A stretch of DNA of 64,000 bases from Hysterangium stoloniferum. Lineage: Eukaryota; Basidiomycota; Agaricomycetes; Hysterangiales; Hysterangiaceae. The position numbers and the translations under genes are program-made. The DNA lies in the NCBI GenBank assembly GCA_015178975.1, contig WHVD01000051.1:124001-188000 (forward strand). The letters run 5' to 3'. Below the pieces are notes generated by a model. It was not told the origin of the DNA and searched no databases. It saw only the letters and a program-made list of their open reading frames with translations. This document shows positions 1-12,410 of the stretch, one piece after another (position 1 is the stretch's first letter; every line of letters starts with the position of its first letter).

Positions 1-386
1 TGCCTGGAATCAGACCCACCGAGAGCATTACCAGTTCCAAAAACCTAGAGTCATGATTGCTGAATAGGGAGAGTTGGATCACTGGCATGAGGAAGAACAC
101 TCTAGAGGAATCGACTCCACCAACCACGGTCATGTCCTTCTCAGCAAAACTGAGGATAGAACCGTCTCTAGAAGATCTAACACAAAACAGGGTAAGAAGC
201 ACGGCAAGTTCTTTTTCGAATGAAGCAATAAGAAAAGCATCGCTAAGTCCCTGAAGGAGTGTTGGATTTGCAGGAGTCTGGAACATTTTAAGATCAACTG
301 CCCTCATACCGGTAGGATGTCGCATTACATCTCTATTAACAAATGCTCCACACAGAACCCAACCAAGGAGGCGGAGGATTAGAGGG
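1..386 (+). pseudogene. Ty3/gypsy gag fragment (zinc-knuckle part)
   Basis: This is a broken 3' gag piece nearly identical in order to the gag of the large element at 19.7-20.1 kb. It includes the CCHC zinc knuckle (CW-C-G-LEHF-I-C pattern, about 259-310) and the downstream Asn-Lys-Cys stretch. The reading frame is broken by stops and shifts. It ends abruptly at 386, where a reverse-oriented family-A LTR begins. Gag binds element RNA and builds the particle; this copy cannot do so. Confidence 0.75.
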
Positions 387-810
387 TGTGAAGAGTGGTA
401 GAAGCTCTGACCATTCTATATATGAAGAAATGAGTAGAATGGGAGGAAGGATGATTTGAGTGGAGGCCTCGACTGCTATAGTTCGAGGCCTGAAGTGTTA
501 AATAGCTCAGATAATGCTACCTATGTGGTAGCTGACACATTACCCTGATCACTGCTCACTGTAGACCTAGTTTATGTCTTATTAGTGGTGGTGCTTGGGT
601 AAAAGTGTGTCTGAGTTTAAACTATGGGCACTAGAATACATAAGTCTGGTGTGTATGCACCCTCAAGAGTCAATGTACTGCATACATAGGTTGTCGAACT
701 AATTATAAGTGTATAATAAAATAGAGAGAGAGTAGAAATAATAAAGGAAATATACAGTATGAGCTCATCCAGACTATATTTCCTGAGTATATTTCGCCGT
801 ACCTCTCACA
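387..810 (-). repeat. LTR family A, shortened copy, reverse
   Basis: On the minus strand it starts TGTGAGAGG and ends CTCTTCACA, like the other family-A LTRs. At 424 bp it is about 200 bp shorter than usual. On its right it joins the reverse copy of the element's extra ORF, so it is the 3' LTR of a truncated minus-strand element. Flanking 5-mers (GAGGG, GTGCC) do not match. Confidence 0.75.
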
Positions 811-2040
811 GTGCCCCCCAGGTTGAAGAGCTATGTCAAAGAAGGTGTTGAAGAATGTTTGGAACTCCTCCCCATGCATCCTGCGATGAACCTCCGAGGT
901 GTAGGATAGCGTTTCCCCAGGCGAGATGCTTGGCATGAAAGGAAAGAGATTGCCAATGTCTTCCCACTTCTAAATGTCATTGGCAGATGTCGACCTGTCC
1001 AGCTTCTGGATTGACGAGACCCAACGACCGTAGGCCTTCTGGCACATTCAAATGATGGCGTGAACACGATCAGTGGAGGCATCAGTAATGTGGGCAGCCG
1101 AGGGTGTAGTGATGGCGGGATAGGAGTGAGAAGTGGTGTGCAGCTCGCCTCTCTGCCAGGGGGAAATCCTCCCAAGGTGTCGGAATCCGACAACAGTTGC
1201 TCCAGCAAGTTGACTAGGTCCACAGCTGAGTGGATTGGTGTATGCTCAGGAAGAACACAAGAGGAGTTGACGAGCAGGGACCGAAACATGGAGAGTTCAA
1301 CCTGTTCAATATCCTCCGCTAAACACAGCTGTTCCTTAGGGTCATTGACGCATAAATAAAATGTACTCATGCAGTCCGACAACATGAGAGACCCACTATA
1401 CCCTTGAATATGCCCTTTAAGAAGGGGGTGCCATAAGGTTGGTCCCAGTCACGTTAATGTGCATCCCACAGTGAAGATGTCGGAGGGGTAGTTAATGGAC
1501 ACGTGCATCCAACCTGCCTGGAAGAAATGAGCTAAGTCAGCTGTGTCCCAAGAGTGAGAGGGAGAGAGCGGCTGCGGCTGCAAATGGGGTCAGCCGGGGA
1601 AGGGTCAATGACAAGGGGCTCATCGGCCTGAACATCAGCCTTCTGCTTCCCTTTCACCTTTTCGCTTAAGGGGGGAGGCTCCTCGAAGACTTCCATTGCT
1701 GGGGGAGGTTCCTTGGAGACCTCCATGGCTGAGGGAGGTGCCTCAAGGACTTCCTCCATGCCTGAGGGAGGCATCGTGAGGACTTCCTCCATGCCTGAGG
1801 GAGGTGTCGTGAGGACTTCTGAGGGAGGGTGATCAACATCCATGAATGTAATGTTGGGTTGTTGAATGGGGCTCCCCAGGGAAACACAAGGTGAATAGGG
1901 AGAGACGGGCAGTGGGGACATTCTGACTACAGTATATATATTGAGAACAGCAATTAGTGATAGGAATGAGGGTAATATAGAGTAAGGGGAACATGAGACA
2001 AAGAGAGCAACAAGACATGCAGCCACACCTTGATTCCTTA
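811..2040 (-). pseudogene. Second copy of the gypsy extra ORF (aORF2), reverse
   Basis: This is a minus-strand, decayed copy of the coding region found just before the 3' LTR at 30.3-31.3 kb. From 2026 down it has a run of about five proline-rich repeats (PPS.MEEVL / PPPAMEVFEE type) and then a Lys-rich segment. After 1385 comes the conserved block with motifs STFYLC.NDP, LCLAED, VELSMF and SCVLPEH. Frameshifts and stops separate the blocks. The function is unknown, but the order and the junction with the LTR are the same as in the other copy. Confidence 0.6.
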
Positions 2041-2793
2041 TGTGTCTGCATGGTCTCTTTGTTATTTCAACCCTGCATACTCTTGTTCATCCAAATATAG
2101 CTAGAGAGGTTTTATGGTGTTATCCAACAGACCCCACCCTATGGAGGATGGTCACATTTTATTGAATATACAAAATTTTATTGAATAATCCTCATATTTT
2201 CTAAGTGAGTCTATTCCTTCTGGCCATGACAACTTATTCTATGAGTTTATATTTAATTACCTGAAATTTCATCTTTAAAATATGCACGCCTTTTTAAAAT
2301 ACACACAAATGACATAGTTACACAAGATTATTTGGGTTAACCTAGATTATTTGGGTTAACCTAGATCATTTGGGTTAAACAAGATCATTTGGGTTAAACA
2401 AGATCATTTGGGTTAAACAAGATTATTTGGGTTATGACTTAATCTTTGGATTATGATGTATTCTCTTGTATACAAGCAAACTTTCAAATATATTTCATAT
2501 AATTTAAATTTAGTTGGTTTAGAGAGTTAACCAGAACTATCTGGGGTACCAATCCCCATTGTGCAATTTATTCCAAAAGAGTAATCTACAGATGATTGTT
2601 TGACTAAATTTTGTCAGATATAGGATAAATATTAATATTTTTGCATTCTTCAGAGTGATAGCTAATCAACTGAATTTGATTAAATATTAATTTTACAACA
2701 AACAATATAAATATATATACTTTAGTGGATAAATAATTTTTAAAGTTTTGGGTTATCCTCCTATATGCACCTGACTCTATATTGTACCCAACA
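2041..2793. other. AT-rich intergenic stretch, no gene seen
   Basis: No coding signal is visible. The stretch is AT-rich and holds the short minisatellite listed separately. Confidence 0.5.
2322..2434 (+). repeat. 19-bp minisatellite, about 6 copies
   Basis: The unit is close to AAGATYATTTGGGTTAAAC. Six near-identical copies lie head to tail, with T/C changes at one site and CCT/ACA variation between units. Confidence 0.85.
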
Positions 2794-4647
2794 TACAGTT
2801 CCAACTGGAGTACCCACCAGGACCTGCACACCACCCTATATGCACCAGTCGTCAGACTCTGCTAGACCCACACATCAACCTGTCTATATCTGACACTGTG
2901 TCTCATGTACCAGTCATTGGATTCCACGGACCCACACATCAACCTGTTTATACCTGACTCTCTATGCCCATCACCAGATTCTGACCAGACTCCTGGAACC
3001 CCTCTAACAGAGCATAGAACCTGCTCCCATTATGGTCAAATGACCTGTCATGATTCATCCTCTGCTTCCATTCCATTCCAGCCCTAATACCCAGTTTGGT
3101 ATTTACTCATATCATTTTATGTTTACTTGTTTTACACCTCATTATTACCAGATTTGGTGTTGCATATAATTCAAAGTCTATATATGTATATGCACCTGCA
3201 CCCTACATGCCCCAGTCATCAGTTTACTGGAATACCCACCAGACTCCAGACATCAGACCTGTCCATGCTCAACCTTCGTTACTTCATGTATCAGTGTGAG
3301 AGGTACAGCAAAATATACTTGGGAAATATAGTCTGGATGAGCTCATACTATATTTCCTTTATTATTTCTACTCTCTCTATTTTATTATACACTTATAATT
3401 AGTTCGATGACCTATATATGCAGTACACCGACTCTTGTGGGTGCATACACACCAGACTTATGTATTCTAGCGCCTGTAGTTAAAACTCAGACACTTTTTA
3501 CCCCGCAACCACAACTTACCCAGACACACAGTTAGTGTCCTGTAAGTTGTGATTGGGGTATCATCTCGACCGTCACAGACGGGCTTCAACTATCTACACA
3601 ATCAGAGTTTTGAACTGTGCCAGTCAAAACTCCACTTATATCTCAATCTGTGCAGACCACATCCACGCTACTTTATTATTCGACTCTCGTTATTCTTTTC
3701 TACACTCCAGCAGTCATTAGGAATCGCATCTAATGGTCGATCCCCTTTATTTGTTTTAGCTATCTATTCTACCTTAGATAGTTACTTCACTCAGACATAT
3801 TGAACTAAATAGTCAATACTCGTTCAGTGTGTATTAGACTTAGACAGTCAATACAACTACATGTTGTACCTAAACAGTCGATATTCTTTGTATATAGAAC
3901 AGTTAGAACTTCCACCACTCTTCACAATCAGTCACCAGAATACCTGCCAGGACCCGCTCCTGTCTATCTTCAACCCTGTCCCACACACCAGTTACCAGAC
4001 TCCTCTCAGAAAACCCAACAGCTCTCTAACTGAGCCCCATTCCCATTATGGTCAAATGACCTGTCACATTTCAGACTCTGCTCCTGCCCCATTCCCATTA
4101 TGGTCTAACAACTTGTCACATTTCAGACTCTGTTCCATTCCTAACACCAAGTTTGGTATTTACTTATCTTGTTTCATGTTTACTAGTTTAGATTTCATTA
4201 TTACTGGATTTGGTATAATATACATTCCACAGTCTATATAGTCTGGCAGATGTTGTACATACAATCCAGTCAGAAAATCAGCTTACATTCTCCCCAGTAA
4301 TATCAGTACATTTTCCACTCTAATCTCCTCTTTGAAACACACCACTCTTTACCTCGTCGGAGCCCACAGGCTCTGACCATCTATCACTTAACCTCTGCCC
4401 CATCTATCACTCAACCTCCAACTCATCTCTGCCTGACCCCTCAACTTTCACGAGATTCCCACAGTCGCCCTCCAACCTCACAACCCACCAACTACTCCTG
4501 GACTCCCTGGGATTCCCATCTGCCCATCTGAAATTAGACGACATGATCTTGCAAGGGTGCAGCCTATAAGCTGAAGCCAAGTCCTACTGGCTTTCCTGTG
4601 GGTTTCTCTGGAAACCCTCTGATAAGCTCTGTGTACAACTCTTAACA
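2794..4647 (+). repeat. Decayed LTR family C copies, interrupted by LTR A
   Basis: One partial family-C LTR starts near 2794 (GTTCCAACTGGAGTACCC), followed by a second that ends TTAACA at 4647. The shared family-C blocks are visible: GTCAAATGACCTGTCA, CCAGTAAT, the GGAGCCCA.GGGCTC block, and the terminal CTGAAGCCAAGTCCT cassette at about 4571-4590. CpGs of the young copy at 25.2-26.0 kb are mostly TpG or CpA here. The second copy is split by the family-A LTR at 3295-3926. Confidence 0.7.
3295..3926 (+). repeat. Solo LTR family A with target duplication ATCAG
   Basis: Starts TGTGAGAGG, ends CTCTTCACA, 632 bp. The 5 bases before (3290-3294) and after (3927-3931) are both ATCAG, so it is a complete insertion reduced to one LTR. 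It sits inside the decayed family-C LTR. Confidence 0.9.
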
Positions 4648-5238
4648 TCTACATCTTCCTTGTAGGCATTCCATCAGCTCGAAATATAGACATCCAAATG
4701 AATGTATGAGGGTGCAGCACATTAGCTGAAGCCAAGTCCATCCCAGTACTCTGGTAATTATTCTGATACTCCTTGTGCTAATCCCCAGAAACTCCCCAGA
4801 CTATTACCCAGGGACTCTACAGGACATTCCTAGAAAGTGTCCAGAATATTACTGGAAACTCCATGGCTCAAGATCTTTGGAACTTAACACCACAGGTGTA
4901 TGTACATAGATCTTTGAACTACAATAAATGCATATAATTGAAGAATTAGACAATAGAAAAAATAGTAGAAAATAAGAAAAAATATAGGGAATATAGTCTA
5001 ACTAGATAGTTATATTCTCATCTGTAAAGAGTACCTCTCACAAGGAGGAAGACAATAGAAGAGCATTGAGCAGCAGAAATAGATCTCATGATGGTGGTAA
5101 GAAGTCAGGATGTAGTTGAACCACTTTAAACCTGTCAAACAAATACAAATAAAGTCATGTGACATGTTTTATTGTTCCCGTAGCCTCCCTCTGCCTTGTA
5201 CTGGTGTATAACAGTAGGAACACAGGTCAAAAAATAAA
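4648..5238. other. Retrotransposon debris, no gene
   Basis: Contains another copy of the conserved LTR cassette (CTGAAGCCAAGTCC at about 4719-4732) and, at about 4870-5041, a reverse, strongly diverged family-A-like LTR head (it ends GTACCTCTCACA on the plus strand). Nothing coding is supported. Confidence 0.4.
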
Positions 5239-5448
5239 GGGTCAAAAAACTGTCCCAATGAGTAGCTGTTTTGTTTTATTTGTTATTTAATGGGTTTTGA
5301 TTCAAATCATATGAACCAAGGCTTACCTTCAAGCCATGATCCTATAGTACCTTTGATAATTTACTTAGATTTTCTGCTTATGTCAGTGGTCCATACCAAC
5401 CTAACCTTTCAAAATGAGAAAACATTGGGACAGTTTTTTGAGCCACTG
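5239..5448. mobile_element. Tc1/mariner-type MITE
   Basis: About 210 bp with inverted ends. The left end reads GTCAAAAAACTGTCCCAATG and the right end is its complement, running into CACTG followed by TA. It has no coding capacity. The termini resemble those of the Tc1 remnant at 39.7 kb and the MITE at 48.0 kb, so a Tc1-type transposase probably moved it. Confidence 0.65.
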
Positions 5449-5640
5449 TAGATTAGTCCTTCTTAGCTTTTCACTTTTCTTCTCCCCAATATACCCTTAA
5501 TGAGTGGTCTTTGGCGGCCCTCTGGTCAACTAAGCTAGGTGCTGATTCTCATTCATATTATACTATCTGCTCTGTTTGAAATACCAGAGCAACTTGACAG
5601 TTTGTGCAAGGGTACAATATATATGTAAGTTGAAGCTAAG

Positions 5641-6290
5641 TGTGAGAGATACTGTGAAATAACTCCGAAATATAGTCCAGAAGAGCCCACACTATATTTC
5701 CATTATTATTTCTATTTTCTCTCTATTTTATCATACACATATATTTAGTTCGTCGCCCTATGCATCTGGTACATTGACTCTTGTGGGTGCATACGTGCCA
5801 GCCTTATGTATTCTAGCACTGGTAGTCTAGCACTGGTAGTTAGAACTCAGACACTTTTTACCCCACAATCACGACTTACCCAGCCACCCAGTTAGTTTCC
5901 TGTAAGTTGTGATTGGGGTATCGTCTCGACCATCACAGACAGGCTTTAACTACTAGTGCAATCAGAGTTTCGAACTATACTAGTTGAAACTCGAACCATT
6001 ATCTCAATCCATGCGGACTACATCCACGCTACTCTGTTATTTGACTCTCTCATTATTCTCTTCAACACTCGAGCAGTCATTCAGAATTGTACTTTACAGT
6101 CGATTCTCCTTTATTCGTTTTAGCTCTCTATTCTACTTTAGATAGCCAATTCACTCAACCGTATTGAACTAAATAGTCAATATGCATTTGGTCTGTATTA
6201 AACTTAGATAGTCAATACATCATCATGTTGTACCTAAACAGTTAATATTCTTCATATATAGAACAGTTAGAACTTCCACCACTCTTCACA
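5641..6290 (+). repeat. Solo or orphan LTR family A
   Basis: 650 bp, TGTGAGAGATA...CTCTTCACA. It is aligned in blocks with the other A copies, including the TTTTTACCCCACAA and GATTGGGGTATCGTCTCGACC blocks. The flanking 5-mers (CTAAG, GTATG) do not match. Confidence 0.8.
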
Positions 6291-6519
6291 GTATGTAACC
6301 TGACTCACCTCAGTGTTTGCACGTGAGAGTGGGACTAAACAGCTGAGGTGAAACTAACTAATGAACAAGTATAAGTAAGATTCAGAACTACATGGCTCAT
6401 GATACTACAAGTAAGTTACATAAATAAGTATGATCATTGTGTTTAAGATTGAATAGACCAAGAAGACAGCAAGTTATATTTCCAAATACAAGTAACAGAA
6501 CTAATCTGGTTAGGCAAGG

Positions 6520-6723
6520 TGTTGGATTTCGAGCATCATACAAGCTCGTATTCTTTTGTTCCTTTTCCCCATTGTCCTCTTGTCTCACATCCTTGTTGTT
6601 TTCCTCATTAGGATTCCATTGTTCCTATTGTATATATGTAGCTATGTGTGAATAGAGCTCCCTGCGCGTTTGCGAGGGTCCCTGCTATACTCGGGTGAGG
6701 TCGAAGTCCATCTCATCTCAACA
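6520..6723 (+). repeat. Solo LTR family F, 204 bp, target duplication CAAGG
   Basis: Starts TGTTGGATTT, ends CTCATCTCAACA, and is flanked on both sides by CAAGG (6515-6519 and 6724-6728). It carries a TATATATG box and a pyrimidine-rich head. A truncated relative lies at 32866. It sits about 320 bp upstream of the mad3 start codon, so it could influence that promoter; this is inference. Confidence 0.85.
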
Positions 6724-7006
6724 CAAGGCAGCTGATGCATGGAGCTTACAATGTATTTGCTTATTCAACAGACAGAGCACTGGGTTCTTATTTAAGCACT
6801 CAGATCTAAGAACTTACATAACTAGGTAATTCACCAACTACTGCACCTACAGTGCTGGAAAAAATACTAAAAATATCAGAAAATACATCAAGCATCATAA
6901 AACACCATAAAGCTATAATATCATACTCCAACAAAACATTGTGGTGTGTAGAAAACATTTGATTTCTCAGGGATGACATAACGAAACCTTGGTGTCATGT
7001 CACATG

Positions 7007-7014
7007 TCACGTGA
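7007..7014. promoter_or_regulatory. CACGTG E-box upstream of mad3
   Basis: The palindrome TCACGTGA lies 33 bp before the mad3 ATG. CACGTG is the usual binding core of fungal bHLH factors. The same core occurs 24 bp before sos7. Confidence 0.4.
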
Positions 7015-7046
7015 ACGTCGCGTTCGTTTGAACCATTCACGTCGAT

Positions 7047-8511
7047 ATGCATACTACGTCTTCTGTGCAGGCTCAGTATCATGTAGGTGCTGAGGATGCT
7101 GGGAGTGACATTGTCGATGCAGATGTAATTGAGGCTGTTAAAGAGAATATTCAGCCTCTTCAGCGAGGGCGGCGTGCCACAGCCCTTTCAGCGATATTCT
7201 CAACTCCCCATGCCCAACGGGACCTGCTTTTGTCGAGAAAACGTACCCAATTCCGCCTCCAGGTCATTCAAACATTAGAAGACGACGATGAGGACAATGA
7301 TGCCACCGACCCACTCGAGGTCTACTCTCGGTTCATTGCCTGGACCCTCGAGTCATACCCTCAAGGGCAAAGCGCTGAGTCGGGATTATTGGAACTTTTA
7401 GAAGAGGCTACGAGGAAGTTAAAGGATCGAAGGAGTTACAGTCAAGATCCTCGATATCTCAAACTTTGGGCACTCTACGCAGACTATGTCGACAAACCGG
7501 CGATGATATACGCGTACCTTCTCGCAAATGAAATAGGAACGGATATGGCGCAATTATACGAGGATTATGCACATATTTTGGAGCGCGATGGACGGTAAGT
7601 ACCCCTCAGTTTCCAGGTTTTGAGCTGCTTGAATTTGATCAATACATACAAACCCTTCCGCAGACGACGAGAAGCAGATGAAATATACTTATTAGGAATT
7701 GCTCGGAGGGTTGAACCTCTCGATCATCTGAAAAAGCGTTATTCCGAATTCCAACGTCGCATGCTTGCAGCTCCGCTCCCCCCTCCTCCATCTTCTCTGC
7801 CTGGCAGTGTACCTCCTATTGTCGGACACCGGGTTGTCTTAGGAGAGACTGCCTCACGGACGCATAAGCCAGTTGCTGCCACAGTACCCGAGGTAGTCAT
7901 GGCACCTCGATCTAATGGGCGTTTACAGATATTCATTGACCCAAATAACGAAGAAGCTAAGGAAATCGTGGGTAATGAATGGGGAGATATCGGAACTCGA
8001 ATATCACGGACAAAAGAAAATCGACCAGAAGTACATAAAATGGCAGCAGGACCATTGTCCAGGAGTCGCGGCACACAGCGCAATGTAAGTGGCCCAGCGA
8101 GTAGAATTCTACCATTCCGAGATCCTCCTACGAGAGGACAATTTGTGCCCTTTCGGGATGAAGACGAAGCCGGGGCAGGGGTAACATCTATGATTTCTCT
8201 GCCTGCCACGCAGCCGCGATGCGTGGTCTCAACTTCACTGCTCGAACCAAATATGACAAGGCTTCCTCCAGCAACCCCGAAGCCTTCGTTTATCCCATTC
8301 ACAGATGAGGTAAATTATCGAGTACTATTATGAAGCTTTTTGAACTGTATCATCACTTCAGGATTTGGCTGCGACCTCTGTCTGCCCAACTGTTACAGAA
8401 ACACTTATGAGCCTTGCGCCTCGGCCAAAAATCAGCGGAGCTCCTACAGAGGCAGAAGCTCTGAGAAGAGACCCATTCAAAAATTACGATATCCGCCACA
8501 CTGATGTATGA
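7047..8511 (+). CDS. MAD3: Mad3/BubR1-like spindle checkpoint protein
   Basis: Mad3 is part of the mitotic checkpoint complex that inhibits APC/C-Cdc20. Exons 7047-7594, 7664-8309 and 8362-8511 keep frame and give 447 residues. The N-terminal Mad3/Bub1 TPR-like domain spans about 60-210, with the family's Y.RFI.W and LWALYAD patterns. Two KEN boxes are visible: KEN 32-34, followed by I-PL--GR as in Mad3 KEN1, and KEN 300-302. A short LQIFID motif and three PF.DE-like motifs (about 320-400) could be extra Cdc20/APC-binding elements; that part is inference. There is no kinase domain, so this is Mad3-type rather than Bub1. Introns are 69 and 52 bp with standard GT-AG ends. A solo LTR (family F) and a CACGTG box lie just upstream. 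Confidence 0.9.
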
Positions 8512-10037
8512 ACATTTGGTTTATCTCTATCCAGTGCATAATGAGGTTTGCCTTATTTGTCTGCTACATTCGACTTTCTCGTGGTCTAGACTTATATTGT
8601 GATATATGTTATTTTATAATTGAATTTCTGATATTCTGATGACATCAAGGCCAGCCTTCAATCACAATTGCCGCATCAATCACAGAATAACCATTTGGGT
8701 TGACTGGGTGTATAGAGTGAGCTGTAAGTTGCCTGATGCCCGGGACAGGATACAATTGTATACCATACAGTTGTGAATTGAACATACACATGTATCGTTT
8801 GGTATTTTCTGTGTAAGGAGGATCTGAATTCGTGTCTCTTTCTTTTATCTTAGCAAGGATATAACTTATGAATCTCTCAATAATCGTACCAAACGCAATT
8901 GAACTCCATAGGAAGGTGAGCCTCCATGAATGATATGCTTATTCCTTGATGCTTATTCCATGATTTTAATTTAGAACGACCATCCCAGAGCGATTTCATG
9001 TAGCAACGATACTGCATACACAATGGAACCTATAGTTGAGGGTCCTGAGTCGTCAATGGTGAAATAGAGAAATATACTCTTCTCATAGAAGTGTGCATAT
9101 CAAAGTAATGACTCTTGCAACCGTATCTTATCCTTTGCTTGTGTATTCTTTAACGTCAGGTGGACCTCTGCATCCATCCTACCCTGTGACTCCCAGATTT
9201 TAACAAGGATCCCCTCAAGTCTGTCTGGCGCAGCCAGCTACCTTACATTTTCCCCTGAGTGCGACTTTTGGATTATTTTTTTCATTATGATGACAATCCC
9301 TGTTCGGCAAAGGGGGGTCTGTACAAAGCTGGGGGTGTCTGGCTCGAACGTTGTCAGCCTCTCGTCCAACGAGACAGGGGGAGGGGCTTCTCCAGTTTCC
9401 ACGATCCTGGTCCAATTTAGGCACGGTGGCGCCCATTCGTCTCCTATGATTGTGAGTTACAGTCTTACCATAGCTTTGATCACCCCCAAAACGGTCACCA
9501 TCTACGGTGGCATTTTGCGGCAGTGAGTTGGAGGGCCCCGCATGGGACAGGGGGAGGGAGGGGTTGAGTTTTCATTGCCTTTAATTCGAATCTAGCCAGA
9601 TCGTGTTATGACCCTACGATCTGGTTTGTATATGCAGTGCCTCGGTTGGAGGGACGGCGATCACATTTTCTTTTGAGCCGTTAAGCCTCCCATCGTTCAA
9701 GGCTTGATATCTGTAAACAGGTGGCGTCGAGCTGTTATTTCGTCAATGGCTTCCCCTCCATTCCCCCCCTTTTCCGCTGAAGGGCACATTGTAGTATGCA
9801 ATTATTATTTTGGCATTAAATACGTTCATTTCACCGATTAATGAGGGAGGAGCTATAATTGTTTTATTGCTCCCCACGAGAGCAGGAAATGTTCCGCTGT
9901 TTTGAGCGCATGCTGTGTACAGATTCTCTTCCGAACCCCCTATTAACAAGGCCAATTGGCGCTGCTATCGACGGAGTTTGAAATTAGCACTGAGCTTGTG
10001 CATTTCAAGTCTCTTTCCGCCTGACACCGTCCCTCCC
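8512..10037. other. Intergenic region, no gene supported
   Basis: About 1.5 kb between mad3 and the CCCH gene. ORFs here are short and lack splice or family support. Pyrimidine-rich tracts near 9.9-10.1 kb probably belong to the CCCH gene promoter and 5' leader. Confidence 0.5.
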
Positions 10038-10044
10038 TATATAA
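10038..10044 (+). promoter_or_regulatory. TATA box of the CCCH zinc-finger gene
   Basis: TATATAA, 139 bp before the ATG at 10177, followed by a CT-rich leader typical of fungal core promoters. Confidence 0.55.
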
Positions 10045-10176
10045 CCGCTGCTCAGTTAAGACTTGCTATCTCTTCTATCTTTCCTGTTACTACTGTTGTG
10101 ATCTTACTATCTTCTACCCTGCACACGACCTCTTAGGGTCTGCAGCGTTTTTTGACGATCACAAACAGACTTGGAT

Positions 10177-12410
10177 ATGCCAGCTGAGAAACTAGAAGAT
10201 TCGGAGACAGGTGGGAGCAGCGAACGATCGCAAGAGCGTGATGCTGACCGAGATAAAGACAAGAACGGTTCGAAGACGAAGGGCGGGAGCGGCCAAGCCC
10301 AAGCTAAAGGTACGTGGCCTGCAGACGCCCAATTAGAAAAAATTTTCTGAGGCGTATAACGACAGCGAAGGATCTTTCACATGTACCTTGCAAATTCTTC
10401 AAACTTGGACAATGTACAGCGGGTTCATCTTGTCCGTTTTCTCATAGTCTAGTTGAACCTGGACAACAGAAAGACGTCTGTCAATGGTTCCTGAAGGGAA
10501 ATTGCAAGTTCGGACACAAGTGCGCTCTGGCACATATTTTGCCTGGACAACCCATGTCAATGGACAGAAAAAACAAGAAAGCAGCCCAGCAAGCAGCCGC
10601 AGCCGCAGGCGGCGGCGTCACTCGAGGCGAACGTCGCAAGACAGGTGGAAGTAACAAGGAGGAAAGTCTACGTATTGGGATTGGACGTGGCTTGGGACGA
10701 GGCGCAGCTCCAATTTCTATTTCGAAAGCGACCATTTCACCTTCCGCACCGGCTCCGCCCTTACGGGACACTGACTTCCCTTACGGTCTACCAGGCGATT
10801 TCACTCAGCCCATCCAGTCACAAGCTCAGGTGAGGCAAGTAGACACCCAACCACAAACAGACTCCAACGCAGCTACTACCCCTGCTGTAAAAGTCAGAGA
10901 GTTGGCCCTGTCGACTCCGTCTTCGGAATCAGCCAAACAAGGCAAAGCCTCAAGCCCTCCGCAACAAGATACACAGAGACAGACGAGCCCTCTTCCACTC
11001 TCGCGACCAAACGCTAACAGAGGCTTTTCCCGTCAGAATGGTTCTGGCGATTTTGGGTTTGGGCCTATTGGCTCTCCACCTCGTTCATCTCCTGGACATA
11101 CGCCGATCTCCCAACCAATCCCTCAACCATCCAGCCGTATCAACGGTTTCTCCCCGTCGACATCCCCAAATTCCTCGGGACTGCTTGGAGGTGCGATGCC
11201 ATCAACTTCGCCCTTTTCCGCTCCCGGCTCCAAATCGCTTTTCATGGCTTACAGTCTCGATCGTGATGCCTCTGCCAGCACTCAAATTAAAGCTTCCGCT
11301 ACTTCAGTGCCTATGGGCGCTGCCGGTGCAATGTCTCTTGGTGGACTTCGTGGTTGGGACTTGGGATCATCTGCATTAGGAGGTGTGCAGATCGAGGAGG
11401 ATGATCTGGAGGAGTTCCTGCCTTCAAGCTTGAATGAGCTTTTAACTGATGAGGAAAGGAAGCGTAGATTGAGTCGAACAGGGGGACAACGACCTGTCAT
11501 TGAACCTCACCACCGATATTCGCGTTCAGTGCCTGCCGCCAGTCTCATGGACAATGTTAAAAGTCTGTGGAACGAAAATGGTGCCGATATGACATCTAGC
11601 GCAGGACTTAGTCCTTCATATCTCGGTACTTCCAATGTTTCCACGGGGTTTTTACCCCGACGACCTAGTATAGTGTCTGCACGAACATTCTCTGATACCC
11701 AGCCCATGGCTCCGCCCAATAATGCTCGTCTCGGTTTCAATGTTCCTGGATCACCTTCCACCAGCGGATTTATTTCTCCTCCAATGCCTAACCTTTTCAA
11801 TCTCAATCGCGCGTCGTCACAATCTCATACAGCCACAGCCACTTCCCAACACTTTGATTTGCAACAGCCACGTCCGATTCCTGGTGCGGGTCAGGATATG
11901 TTTAGTGGGAATCCCCTCAGCCCTTCTGCGCGTGCTCTACAGGAGCATGCTCCTGGGCAGAGTTTGCCACAAGGTCTTGCGGCAGGGTTGAGTCGAATTC
12001 ACATCAGACCACCTGTTAATTTGGGGACGAGCACTAGCCCACATCACAATATTCCGGGCTTGTCTAGCGGCAGTCCGAATAGCAGAGCCATGGGGTTGGG
12101 CATGAGTAGCGGATACTCTGGCAGTGAATATACTGGTGTATTCCCAGGATTGAGCCAGGCCAGTCCATCAGGCTTGAATCGGGATCCATTCGAGCGGATG
12201 CCATTGTTTGGGACTCGAGGCGGTGGAATGGGTAACTCTGGTGTCAATACGGCTGCACCTGCCGTTAGCAACTCGGGGACTGTGGGTGTTGGCTTTAGGA
12301 GACAGTGGTCTTCGCACCCATTGTCCAGTCCACTCTCTGGACCGGTCATTTCCAACGATGACGACGATGAGTTGTTTACAATGGATGCAATGGACGAGCC
12401 GCCGAATTAA
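10177..12410 (+). CDS. Tandem CCCH zinc-finger protein (Lee1/Cps3-like)
   Basis: Exons 10177-10309 and 10366-12410 (56-bp intron) give 725 residues. Two CCCH fingers lie at about 53-71 and 83-101, both C-x7-C-x5-C-x3-H, the arrangement of fungal Lee1/Cps3-type proteins that are thought to bind RNA. The first 46 residues are charged (Asp/Glu/Lys/Arg). The rest is a long low-complexity Ser/Pro/Gly/Asn-rich region without recognisable domains. A short acidic patch near residue 410 contains EEDDLEEFLPSSL, and the C-terminus is acidic (DDDDELF). The ATG at 10177 was chosen because it lies behind a TATA box and joins the fingers in frame. The next start would lie within the intron. The exact cellular role is not predictable. 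Confidence 0.85.

Noticed and set aside
7739..8302. 187-codon minus-strand ORF opposite mad3
   Set aside because: Shadow of the mad3 second exon; no family match.
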